A stretch of 46,107 bases of DNA from contig REAP01000041.1 of assembly GCA_004294385.1 (NCBI GenBank), positions 1 to 46,107 of the forward strand, written 5' to 3'. Origin of the DNA: Oscillatoriales cyanobacterium (GTDB lineage: Bacteria; Cyanobacteriota; Cyanobacteriia; Cyanobacteriales; Microcoleaceae). Shown here one piece after another: positions 18,342-26,075 of this stretch (the stretch's first letter is position 1; every line of letters begins with the position of its first letter). The notes beneath the pieces are model-generated. The model was not told the origin of the DNA. It did no database searches and worked only from the letters and a program-made list of their open reading frames with translations. Both the position numbers and the translations under genes were made by a program.

Positions 18342-19433
18342 TTAATTTTCAAACTGTTTTTCATCTCTATTATCTAGAAGGTTTCCCAACATCCCTATAG
18401 TATAATTAGCACTCAGGTATTCGACAGAAGAAGTATTGATAGAAGGTTCTTCTTTTAAAAAGTATTCTGGCTTTTGTCTGGATAAAAAATCTGTCAGTTT
18501 AATTTCTAAGTTTGTGTCTATTTGTTTTTGTATCTGACCAAATAGTTTTCCATAGTTGGTCTGATAGATACTGAATGCTATGAAGTTTTGAACTTTTGTA
18601 ATTTCGGAAAGCGAGGAGAGTATATAATTATCATCCTGCTGCTTTAATACCTCCGTTAGCGATTGAGAACACACTTCATAATAGTCATTCATCCGCATTC
18701 GATATCTGTTATAGTAAGTTTTGTAATGATTACACATATTCTCAGAGGCATAACCTGGAAAATTTTGTTTAAATCTTTTGTGTTCATAAGCAAGGTAATC
18801 ATTTTTGGAAGGATTAGTCACTGTCACGAACAATCCTACAACTGCCAATGTAATCATGTTCCAGTGGATTTTTTTTCTTTCCACATTCTTTTTGCTGATT
18901 TCGTTCAGTCTCAAGTCAGATAACTTTGTATTGAATAACAATGATACACGTTCAGAAATCGGTGGAACAACTACAGATGTCTTATCGGTAAAACCCAAAG
19001 CTGACAAAATCTCATTAGTCGAATTAAAACGATTCTGTGGCAAATCAGCCACCATCCGGTTAATAACTTCTACCAATTGATCTGTCACTGCACAATAATC
19101 TTCCCAATTCCAGCTACCATCATAATTTCGCAGCAAATTAGGGGCTTTAGCAGCGAGCAATTCTATCATCGCCGCACCCAAATCATAAATATCTTTGAGA
19201 ATTCTAGCTTTACTGACTGGCTGGGTTGTCGGTGGAAGTGCGATCGCAATTTGACCATCCCTTTGCACCAAAGTATCGAGCGAAATTGTCCCGTGCGACT
19301 TTCCTTCACTGTGCAATTGAGCCAATTGAGGTAAAACCTGCCGCAAAACCTCTCTCACATCAGCTTCAGAAAAGCCCCGTCCCTGACGCTGTGTTAACAA
19401 AACTCGCAATGGCATACTTTCTGAACTTTGCAT
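18342..19433 (-). CDS. Pseudokinase-like membrane protein (second copy)
   Basis: 363 residues. Residues about 8-150 resemble only the C-lobe of Ser/Thr kinases: EVLRQVLPQLAQLHSEGKSH, then GTISLDTLV where HRDIKPENI is expected, and KDIYDLGAAMIELLAAKAP for the DxxSLG helix. There is no glycine loop, VAIK lysine or DFG. A TM helix follows near 195-212 (NMITLAVVGLFVTVTN), then an outer region starting NPSKNDYLAYEHKRFKQNFP that recalls DUF4359. It lies 16 bases after its paralogue, which shares DGSWNWE and the same lobe. A catalytic role is unlikely. Confidence 0.8.
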   Translation of the reverse strand: MQSSESMPLRVLLTQRQGRGFSEADVREVLRQVLPQLAQLHSEGKSHGTISLDTLVQRDGQIAIALPPTTQPVSKARILKDIYDLGAAMIELLAAKAPNLLRNYDGSWNWEDYCAVTDQLVEVINRMVADLPQNRFNSTNEILSALGFTDKTSVVVPPISERVSLLFNTKLSDLRLNEISKKNVERKKIHWNMITLAVVGLFVTVTNPSKNDYLAYEHKRFKQNFPGYASENMCNHYKTYYNRYRMRMNDYYEVCSQSLTEVLKQQDDNYILSSLSEITKVQNFIAFSIYQTNYGKLFGQIQKQIDTNLEIKLTDFLSRQKPEYFLKEEPSINTSSVEYLSANYTIGMLGNLLDNRDEKQFEN

Positions 19434-19449
19434 AACCCACTCTCCCTCT

Positions 19450-20607
19450 TTACAATAATGAATTAATAGGACGAAATGCAGCTACTGAATCAGATTTTTT
19501 TGGCGGTGCTGCCGCAGCTAAAACCTCAACGCTAACGGCATAATTTGAGTTACTTTCCGAAGTGATTTCTACTGCATAATCTCCCGTGCGGGGCAGTCGT
19601 CCTTGCCAAAAAGTTGAACTACTTGTTGCCGTTCCTAGCGTCCGTCCCGACGGATCGATGACAGCAACATTTACATTTCCTTGCAAAATTCGGACACTAA
19701 ACTGTTGGCCTTCTCCGCTATTAACTAAGTAACGCCTAATCTGAGCAGGCGAAATGTTACCCCTGATTGTGGTTCCCGTGCTGCCCGAAGCAAAGCTAAC
19801 TCGTTCGGTGTCAACTGAAGTCGGCGATGAAGTCGGAGGTGGAGGCGATCGCGATTCTGGAGATGACTCAAAAGGCGATGATTGAGATTGAGGTGTCACC
19901 TCCGAAGTAGTTGAGACTTCAGATCTATCGTTCAATTTTTTGACAATTCCAAACCCCGCCAAAGCTGCGAGCAAAGTTACTCCCAAGCCGAGCGCTATCC
20001 ACTGCCAAACTAATAGTTTAGGTTGCGGTTTTTGCGACTCGTTACTATCAAATGAAAGCGCAGTCGCAGGTACATAAAATCCCGCTGGATTTTGGTCAAT
20101 TGCTGGCAAGACTTGTGCGGTATCGGCATAGCCGTACTGAGCTGGAGAAAAGTTCAAGGCAGATAACACATCATTAGCTGAAGCAAAGCTATTTGGCGAC
20201 GGATCGGCGATCGTGCGGTTGATAACTGCTGCTAGTTGGTCGCTGACAGTACAGTGTTCTTCCCAATTCCAACTCCCGTCGGGATGGCGAAGTAAATTCA
20301 GCGGTTTAGCAGTGAGAAGGGCGAGTGCTGCTACTCCCAAGGCATAGATATCTTTTGATATGCTGGCTTGAGCGAGTTGCTGTTTTTCAGGGGCGATCGC
20401 ACCTACCAACAGCGCGCGATTGTCCGCCAAATCGTACACTAAATTATCCAGAAAAACCGCTCCGTGCGCTTGCCCTCGCAGATGAATTTCTGCCAATTGC
20501 GGCAGCACTTCCCGCAGGATCTCCGTTACTTCAAATTCCGAGAAATTTTTCCCTTGACGTTCTAGCAATAATGTGCGGTAACTTTTACCTCGATCGCAAT
20601 TTTGCAT
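19450..20607 (-). CDS. Pseudokinase-like membrane protein with PPC-like domain
   Basis: 385 residues from ATG 20607, which has AAGG 9 bases upstream; a TTG at 20616 overlaps the previous stop. Residues about 10-150 are a kinase C-lobe without N-lobe (ILREVLPQLAEIHLRGQAHG then AVFLDNLVYD instead of the catalytic loop; KDIYALGVAALALLTAKPLN). A TM helix is near 203-227 (WIALGLGVTLLAALAGFGIV). A Ser/Pro linker leads to a beta-rich domain (RYLVNSGEGQQFSVRILQGN, GRLPRTGDYAVEITSESNSN) like PPC. Topology is cytoplasmic pseudokinase, one TM and an outside sandwich. Confidence 0.82.
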   Translation of the reverse strand: MQNCDRGKSYRTLLLERQGKNFSEFEVTEILREVLPQLAEIHLRGQAHGAVFLDNLVYDLADNRALLVGAIAPEKQQLAQASISKDIYALGVAALALLTAKPLNLLRHPDGSWNWEEHCTVSDQLAAVINRTIADPSPNSFASANDVLSALNFSPAQYGYADTAQVLPAIDQNPAGFYVPATALSFDSNESQKPQPKLLVWQWIALGLGVTLLAALAGFGIVKKLNDRSEVSTTSEVTPQSQSSPFESSPESRSPPPPTSSPTSVDTERVSFASGSTGTTIRGNISPAQIRRYLVNSGEGQQFSVRILQGNVNVAVIDPSGRTLGTATSSSTFWQGRLPRTGDYAVEITSESNSNYAVSVEVLAAAAPPKKSDSVAAFRPINSLL

Positions 20608-20612
20608 AAATT

Positions 20613-21044
20613 TCAACCTTTAAGAAGTTGCTGAATTTCTCTTAAATAATTGCGCGCTTTCACATTCCCCGGTTCCAACTGCAAAGACTGATTTAACGCC
20701 TTCTGGGCACCCCGATAATCCTCCAAATTCGCCTTAGCAATTCCCAATCCGTACCAAGCAACCGCATCTTTGGGCTGATGCTGAGTCAACTGTTCCCAGT
20801 AATAAGCTGCTTTGCCATAATCTCCGATCTCCTCAGCAAATTCAGCCCCCAATTTCACAGCTTCAATGTAATGATTCCTGTAAATTTGCTGAGAAGAAGT
20901 ATCTTTCTGAGCTGCGTTATAAGCCACAGTTAGCGATTGATTAAGCCTGCCCAATTTGAGGCACAATTTAGCAGTTTGCCAAATTTCCGCCGTCGGTGTG
21001 GTAGCAGCATTTAGTTTTTCGATAGACACAAGGGGCGATCGCAT
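20613..21044 (-). CDS. TPR protein
   Basis: 143 residues, soluble. At least two tetratricopeptide units are clear: YGKAAYYWEQLTQHQPKDAV and the following AWYGLGIAKANLEDYRGAQK with ALNQSLQLEPGNVKARNYLR. The N-terminal third is also helical and may hold a degenerate unit (CLKLGRLNQSLTVAYNAA). The gene is 17 bases after the 94-residue membrane protein gene and touches the next pseudokinase gene, so it is translated in the operon. TPRs bind partner proteins; here a scaffold role is inferred. Confidence 0.85.
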   Translation of the reverse strand: MRSPLVSIEKLNAATTPTAEIWQTAKLCLKLGRLNQSLTVAYNAAQKDTSSQQIYRNHYIEAVKLGAEFAEEIGDYGKAAYYWEQLTQHQPKDAVAWYGLGIAKANLEDYRGAQKALNQSLQLEPGNVKARNYLREIQQLLKG

Positions 21045-21061
21045 TTTTTACTAAATATTCC

Positions 21062-21346
21062 TTAACGTTTAAAAGTTTTTCCGCCAAGCGAAGTCCGCGT
21101 CAGAATCTCCTGAATTTGTTCCTCTGCATAACCCTTGGATTCCAGCATAGGTCTCAGGACTTCTTCTACTTGCTTTGACACCATATCATCGATTTTTTTA
21201 GCATCCAGCAAGTCCAATGGTGGAATATCTAACTCTTGACCTTTACGCTGCTTCAAGAAAAAGATTACCCCAATAATGGCAGCTATAGGAACAAGAGATG
21301 CGGTTGAACCGAGGATTCCACTTAGAGCTGAAAACAGAACATCCAT
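21062..21346 (-). CDS. Small single-TM protein of the FHA/ATPase operon
   Basis: 94 residues: one N-terminal TM helix near 16-31 (LVPIAAIIGVIFFLKQRKGQ edge) followed by a charged, probably helical cytoplasmic tail ending KGYAEEQIQEILTRTSLGGK. I do not recognise the family. It lies 72 bases after the FHA gene and 17 before the TPR gene, so it is likely part of the same membrane assembly. Confidence 0.75.
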   Translation of the reverse strand: MDVLFSALSGILGSTASLVPIAAIIGVIFFLKQRKGQELDIPPLDLLDAKKIDDMVSKQVEEVLRPMLESKGYAEEQIQEILTRTSLGGKTFKR

Positions 21347-21418
21347 AACTACTTAGTCTTGCATTGCAAATTAAGGAACTGTTAAAATTTTAAACCAATT
21401 ATCGGCGATTTCAACAAC

Positions 21419-22576
21419 TTATTTATTATTGAAAGCTGCCATCACTTCAAAATATAAAACCATGATAATCATCCCTAACGAAAGACTGAGTGACAAAGAA
21501 TCATTCGCCAACGAATAATAAATTACAATACCATACAGGATTAATATCAAAAAAATCACTAAACGAGCGTTGGCTTTTTTAGGTAATATCTTACTATCTT
21601 CCATACATCTAGGTACAATCTCATACCTAATAAACCATATAGTTAAAGGCACTGTAGGTGAAATAATGTGTCTATTAGTGGACGTGGACGACACTAAAAG
21701 TAGAGTCAGCAACCAAGCAATAGCTAACCACAAGCCAGGAACTACAGGAGTTGGATCGGGTTCAAAGCGAGTTACCCAACTAACAAACAAATCAGACCCA
21801 TAGTTTTCTACAAGCAAATAAGTTCTGACTCGATGGTAGGAAAGAATGCAAAATCTTCTGTAGTCACCTTTTCCCCCCATACTTCGCCGTATGGGAAATA
21901 GTTCTACACCTAAGAAACCTTGCGTCGCTGAGTCGGCGATATGTGCGTCTGTAAGTTCAGCGACAAAGCAATTGGTGTCTTCATACTGCGTCATCTTAGT
22001 CAGCTTTTCTTCAATACCCTCAGCTACGGTTTTAGCTGAACCCTTAAAGTTAGGAATAATGTAACCGTCAAAGGCGTTAAATCCTGTTTGTCCGTAAGTC
22101 CTTACCCACGGCGTATTCCGAAGGCCTGTGATTAAATAAAAGCGAGTTGTAAAGGCCGAAAACGAGCCTGCTGGTTGCTTTTTTACCTGCTTATCTACAT
22201 ACTCTTTCCAAGTTAAGACTTTTTGTTCAAATGACCTAATTCCTGCACCTGATTTAGGTGTTTGTGCTGGTGATGCTGCACCTTCTGGTGTCGCCACAAA
22301 TAAAACTTGATTTGCAATGGCAATTCGTGTCTGCGCTGTAATTGGGCGATCGGTTATTCGCTGATTGTCAACTAAAGTAAGGTTTGTAGTGTTTAAGTCG
22401 CAGACGTGCCAAGTATTCGTAAATTGATTAAAACTCAATTTCAGATGGCGGCTATCCACAACGTTAGCGTAGGGTACAGAAATGTCGCAGTCGGAGCCGC
22501 TCCCGACAATATACTCCCGCTGTGGCTGTAGCGTCCAGGTTTGACCTGTTTGTTCTAACTTAAGTTTGAGTCGCAT
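21419..22576 (-). CDS. FHA-domain membrane protein
   Basis: 385 residues from ATG 22576; an upstream TTG at 22627 would add 17 residues before the first FHA strand. Residues 1-95 form an FHA domain: REYIVGSGSDCDISVPYANV with VVDSRHLKLS (the S-R-H core) and NTTNLTLVDNQRI. FHA domains bind phosphothreonine. A middle domain (about 125-285) is not recognised. Three or four TM helices follow (LWLAIAWLLTLLLVSST; ARLVIFLILILYGIVIYYSL; LSLGMIIMVLYFEVMAAF). It heads the five-gene core of the operon. No SD sequence is obvious. Confidence 0.85.
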   Translation of the reverse strand: MRLKLKLEQTGQTWTLQPQREYIVGSGSDCDISVPYANVVDSRHLKLSFNQFTNTWHVCDLNTTNLTLVDNQRITDRPITAQTRIAIANQVLFVATPEGAASPAQTPKSGAGIRSFEQKVLTWKEYVDKQVKKQPAGSFSAFTTRFYLITGLRNTPWVRTYGQTGFNAFDGYIIPNFKGSAKTVAEGIEEKLTKMTQYEDTNCFVAELTDAHIADSATQGFLGVELFPIRRSMGGKGDYRRFCILSYHRVRTYLLVENYGSDLFVSWVTRFEPDPTPVVPGLWLAIAWLLTLLLVSSTSTNRHIISPTVPLTIWFIRYEIVPRCMEDSKILPKKANARLVIFLILILYGIVIYYSLANDSLSLSLSLGMIIMVLYFEVMAAFNNK

Positions 22577-22760
22577 GAATTTTTGGTTAGAGTTTACTGG
22601 ATTGTTAAGGTTAGGAATTTTAGGCAAAATTTAACTAATATAAAAGGGCGATCTAGTTATGTACATAGAATTTTAGGACACAACTACACCCTTAAATTTT
22701 GATTTAATATGCCACTCAACCAGGACAAACAAAGTTGTTCATGCCCTAAATTGGGTAATG

Positions 22761-22940
22761 CCCATTGGTGTCAACTTAAGGTAAAACCCATAGTCCGGCA
22801 AGGGTTGAAACCCCTGCCTCAAAGCGCAAGTCCTCTCAAAGAGGACTGAAGAACTCATTAGTCCTCTTTGAGAGGACTTTAGCTATTGGATGACCAACGA
22901 ACACGGGGCGGGCTTTCAGGCTTAAGTTGACACCAATGGG
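22761..22940. mobile_element. MITE-like element with 20-bp terminal inverted repeats
   Basis: Perfect 20-base terminal inverted repeats: CCCATTGGTGTCAACTTAAG at 22761-22780 and its complement at 22921-22940. The 180-base element has no ORF. Inside, the 19-base palindrome AGTCCTCTCAAAGAGGACT (22829-22847) is repeated as its exact reverse complement at 22860-22878, and a GGCAAGGGTTGAAACCCCTG hairpin lies to the left. The ends resemble those of IS4-type elements as I recall them, so a non-autonomous derivative is likely. No clear target duplication is visible. It sits between the DUF6232 and FHA genes. Confidence 0.8.
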
Positions 22941-22947
22941 TAAGGCC

Positions 22948-23301
22948 TCACGCCAATTGAGCCATTGCTGCGTTTAAAGCTGCATGAATCTCTTTAATCT
23001 CCTGCAAATTTGGAGACTCATAGCCATCAACGTCTCTCGCACTCGTATTCATGCGAATTATGTATGTAGGTTTTTGAGAATTCCACCACCAAATCCCCAG
23101 AGCAATCAGCAGAATTCCAAATACAGCAATTAGTGTAAAAACTCCAATAACAATGCAAATGATAGGACCCCTCCGATCAGGGGTTCCTGTAAATAGAGTA
23201 ACGGAATTAATGTTACGGATTTGGTATTGAGTACCGGGAACTTCAAAGATAGTTCTTGTAATCCTGACTCCGCCTTTGTCGTAAAAAAGAGAATCTGCCA
23301 T
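22948..23301 (-). CDS. DUF6232 family small membrane protein
   Basis: 117 residues from ATG 23301, which has AAGGA 7 bases upstream; the longer start at 23349 has no such support. The opening MADSLFYDKGGVRITRTIFE then VPGTQYQIRNINSV matches DUF6232. Two close hydrophobic helices follow (IICIVIGVFTLIAVFGILLI and ALGIWWW) and a soluble tail. The function of the family is unknown. It is upstream of the FHA gene on the same strand, but the MITE lies between them, so cotranscription is uncertain. Confidence 0.8.
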   Translation of the reverse strand: MADSLFYDKGGVRITRTIFEVPGTQYQIRNINSVTLFTGTPDRRGPIICIVIGVFTLIAVFGILLIALGIWWWNSQKPTYIIRMNTSARDVDGYESPNLQEIKEIHAALNAAMAQLA

Positions 23302-23472
23302 ATCAAATCCTTGCAATAAATTGACTGTGGTTTGTTTATTTAAGATCATTTCAAGTGCTTGAATGACCTGTAGAGTTTCCTAGGATACATAACCTGTGAA
23401 TAGATTTGCTCTCAACTGGGCCATTATTTTTATTCATAATAAAAAAATGGAAGCATTGAAAAGCCTTGTTAT
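23302..23472. other. DUF6232 upstream region
   Basis: This is the presumed promoter region of the DUF6232 gene. It is AT-rich in its right half and ends where the triple direct repeat begins. I could not place a convincing promoter and see no gene. Confidence 0.4.
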
Positions 23473-23945
23473 CCTGGGCCTCTATTTATCTATCTGGGTG
23501 AGTCCGCAAGTTTTATGCAAAATACTCGGATTTTGTTACAAAACTTTACGTCGGTCTGGCAGAAGCTAGTTTTGAGGCTAGTCCATAAGCCGATCCGATC
23601 GCCCTAATTCACCCAGAACCCCGATCGCCCGCAACATTCGCGGTACTTCCTGGGCCTCTATTTATGTATCGGGTTCACTCCCAAAGTTTTATGCAAAATA
23701 CTCGGATTTTGTTACAAAACTTTACGTTAGTCTGCCAGACTCTAGTCCACAAGCCGATCGCCCGCTGAATCCAAGCCCTGAATCGGTATACTCAAGAGTA
23801 AAACCGCTTTACGCCCTAATGCACCCTGAGCCCCGATCAACCGCAACACTAGCGGTACTTCCTGGGCCTCTATTTATCTATCTGGGTGAGTCCGCAAGTT
23901 TTATGCAAAACGCCCACTTTTTGTTACAAAAATTTACTTTTTCCG
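23473..23945. repeat. Three long direct repeats in noncoding DNA
   Basis: Three copies start at 23473, 23649 and 23861 with CCTGGGCCTCTATTTAT. Each continues through GTTTTATGCAAAA and a TTTTGTTACAAAA inverted motif. Copies 2 and 3 are also preceded by CGCAACATTCGCGGTACTTC or a near copy, so the true unit is about 175-210 bases. None encodes a protein. Possible roles are a regulatory array, repeated small RNA genes or an origin-like iteron set; nothing in sequence decides. Confidence 0.85.
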
Positions 23946-24193
23946 GCCCGATATCGACAGATATAAGTTTTAAGATTAGTTGAATCGATCGCACCCATGA
24001 CAGAATTTGAGTAGTTGTATTCAGTATTACACCGGATTAACAAACTCAACTGAAACGCACATCTGTAACATTACACTCGACAAAGCAAAAAGTCAACTAA
24101 CAAACGCTAGCAATTTTGGTTATGCTGTCGTTAGTCGTATCTCAAGACACTCGTTAGATTGCCGCCGCGCATCAATCCGATCGCCCATCCAAA

Positions 24194-25930
24194 CTAAAAC
24201 CCCAGATCCATCTTAGCAGCTTCAGCCTCTGCAAATACTTCTGCGTCAGGCATTTCTTGCCAGTCAATATCACCAATTTCCCGATAAAATTGCTCATCAT
24301 AAGGACGAGTTTGCACAACCACCGGCATCGGTACCGCGTGCCCCAAAACTAATGCTTGCTGCTTCGAGTCTAGTTTCGCCAAAACCGATCGCAAACTTTG
24401 GCCTCCCGAAACACCCGTAAAGATAGCATCGATGTCCTTATCGTCGTTTAACAACGCTGTAATGCGCGTTCCGACTTGCGACATGACTTCCCCATCGATA
24501 CCAGAGGGGCGTTGGTCTACAATTAACAGAGTTACGAAGTATTTTCGCATTTCACGGGCGATCGTCCCGAAAATGGTCGATCGCACGATCGCCGGATCGA
24601 GAAAACGGTGAGCTTCCTCAATCGTAATCACTAAGGGTTGCGGGCGATCGCACGGATTCTTACTCTGCAAAAACTTCTCAGCTTTCCGCACATAAGCTTG
24701 GTGAATGCGGCGAGTTATCACATTTGCTGCTAACATATAAGATAGCAAATCCGAGTGCGAACCAAACTCAATTACCACATTTTTGCCACCATCCAAACAC
24801 TGCAAAACTTCACTCACATAATTTTTGGGACAGCGTTTGCGAATATATTTTAAATCATTTAATCTCTCTAACTTCCGCTGCAAAGCCATAATCGAAGACT
24901 TATTTCCCCGCTTCTCATCGCAAAACATTGAAATATCTTCATTGCTCATTTCCAGCAACTTATTAATCCAACCAGTGCCCAATTCGTTTCGCAAAATAAT
25001 CGCATTTTCGATACTAGCTTCTGACAGATTCAACTCCCGCTGTACCAAAGAGATATCTTCCACTTCAATTTGGTCAAAACTCAAATACAACTCTTGAGCA
25101 TCGCGGACTCCTCGGCGTTTTGTCGATTCTGGATCGAGGGTGTAAATCTGAATTTGACTCGGAAATAACTGTCGCAAACCTTTCACAGTGCTAAATTGTT
25201 TTCCTTCCGAAACCGCTTCCCAGCCGTATTCCGAGTGCATATCAAAAATTAGATTAACCGCAGCTTGTTTGCGAATAATTCCCGACAATAGCAAGCGTGC
25301 TAGAAAAGATTTTCCGGTTCCAGATTTGCCAAAAATTCCGTTGCTGCGTTCGACAAATCTATCTAAGTCCAAGCACACAGGAACATCCATGTCAATCGGT
25401 TTGCCGATCGCAAAATTGCGGCGATAGGGGTCATCTTCCCAGCCAAAAACTGCCCGAAAATCGGTTTCTTTGGCATCAAACACTTGGGAAAAGTGGCTGG
25501 GAATAGTTTTAACTGGCAATAGTTCCATGTCAGCGCTGCTTTGTGGCTGCAAAGATCCTAAGTTTTGGGTGGCGGATTTTTTACCGTTAGTTTTGCTGGA
25601 GTTGGGAGCGAAAATTGCCTGCTGTTTTTCTCGTTCCGCAGTCAACATTAGCATCGGTGCTAGTTGAATTGTACCGTAGGTGCTGCTACCGGCGAGGACT
25701 GCAATCAGAAAATCGTCGTTGGGGTTGGGAGGATTGGATAAAATGCGATCGCTGGATGTTCCGAGAGACACGTCGGTAAGCATACAGAAAAAGTGTGATC
25801 GGACTCCGCGCACTACTAAAAATTTCCCTACTCTCATATCTTCTACCGAAACGTCGGCGTGCAGTCGCACTTCTAATCCCTTGCTGAGGGAACCTTGAAT
25901 AACAGAGCCTAACGGTTGGTCATTAGTCAT
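24194..25930 (-). CDS. HerA-like (HAS-barrel/DUF87) ATPase
   Basis: 578 residues. A HAS-barrel-like N-terminus (about 1-100, MRVGKFLVVRGVRSHFFCML) is followed by a linker and a HerA core: Walker A GKSGTGKS at 201-208, LIFDMHSEYGW, Walker B VITIEEAHRFL with EEAH at 438-441, and the LIVDQRPSGIDGEVMSQVGT motif with the arginine finger. HerA proteins are hexameric translocases; the archaeal ones work with NurA, but no nuclease gene is next to this one. The start codon at 25930 lies inside a heptamer repeat. Its 3' end has a second partial copy at 14.3 kb. It differs clearly from the 1032-residue ATPase. Confidence 0.88.
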   Translation of the reverse strand: MTNDQPLGSVIQGSLSKGLEVRLHADVSVEDMRVGKFLVVRGVRSHFFCMLTDVSLGTSSDRILSNPPNPNDDFLIAVLAGSSTYGTIQLAPMLMLTAEREKQQAIFAPNSSKTNGKKSATQNLGSLQPQSSADMELLPVKTIPSHFSQVFDAKETDFRAVFGWEDDPYRRNFAIGKPIDMDVPVCLDLDRFVERSNGIFGKSGTGKSFLARLLLSGIIRKQAAVNLIFDMHSEYGWEAVSEGKQFSTVKGLRQLFPSQIQIYTLDPESTKRRGVRDAQELYLSFDQIEVEDISLVQRELNLSEASIENAIILRNELGTGWINKLLEMSNEDISMFCDEKRGNKSSIMALQRKLERLNDLKYIRKRCPKNYVSEVLQCLDGGKNVVIEFGSHSDLLSYMLAANVITRRIHQAYVRKAEKFLQSKNPCDRPQPLVITIEEAHRFLDPAIVRSTIFGTIAREMRKYFVTLLIVDQRPSGIDGEVMSQVGTRITALLNDDKDIDAIFTGVSGGQSLRSVLAKLDSKQQALVLGHAVPMPVVVQTRPYDEQFYREIGDIDWQEMPDAEVFAEAEAAKMDLGF

Positions 25931-26075
25931 TAGTCATTAGTCATTGGTTATTGGTCATTAATCATTGGTTATTAGTCATTGGTTATTTGTCCACAGTCTT
26001 TATCCTACAGTTATTAGTTGTTAGCAGCTAACAATCGCTAATGACTAATGACTGATGACTGCTGACTAATGACTA
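25920..26075. repeat. TTAGTCAT / ATGACTAA heptamer arrays
   Basis: Left part is TTAGTCAT and TTGGTTAT units (25920-25988) and right part ATGACTAATGACTGATGACT units (26036-26075), broadly complementary. The left array contains the ATG and first codons of the HerA-like ATPase; the right one supplies the TAG stop (26073-26075) of the pentapeptide protein. Confidence 0.9.

Noticed and set aside
22801..22822. GGGTTGAAACCC resembling a CRISPR repeat end
   Set aside because: It occurs once, as a hairpin inside the MITE, with no repeated spacing or cas genes.
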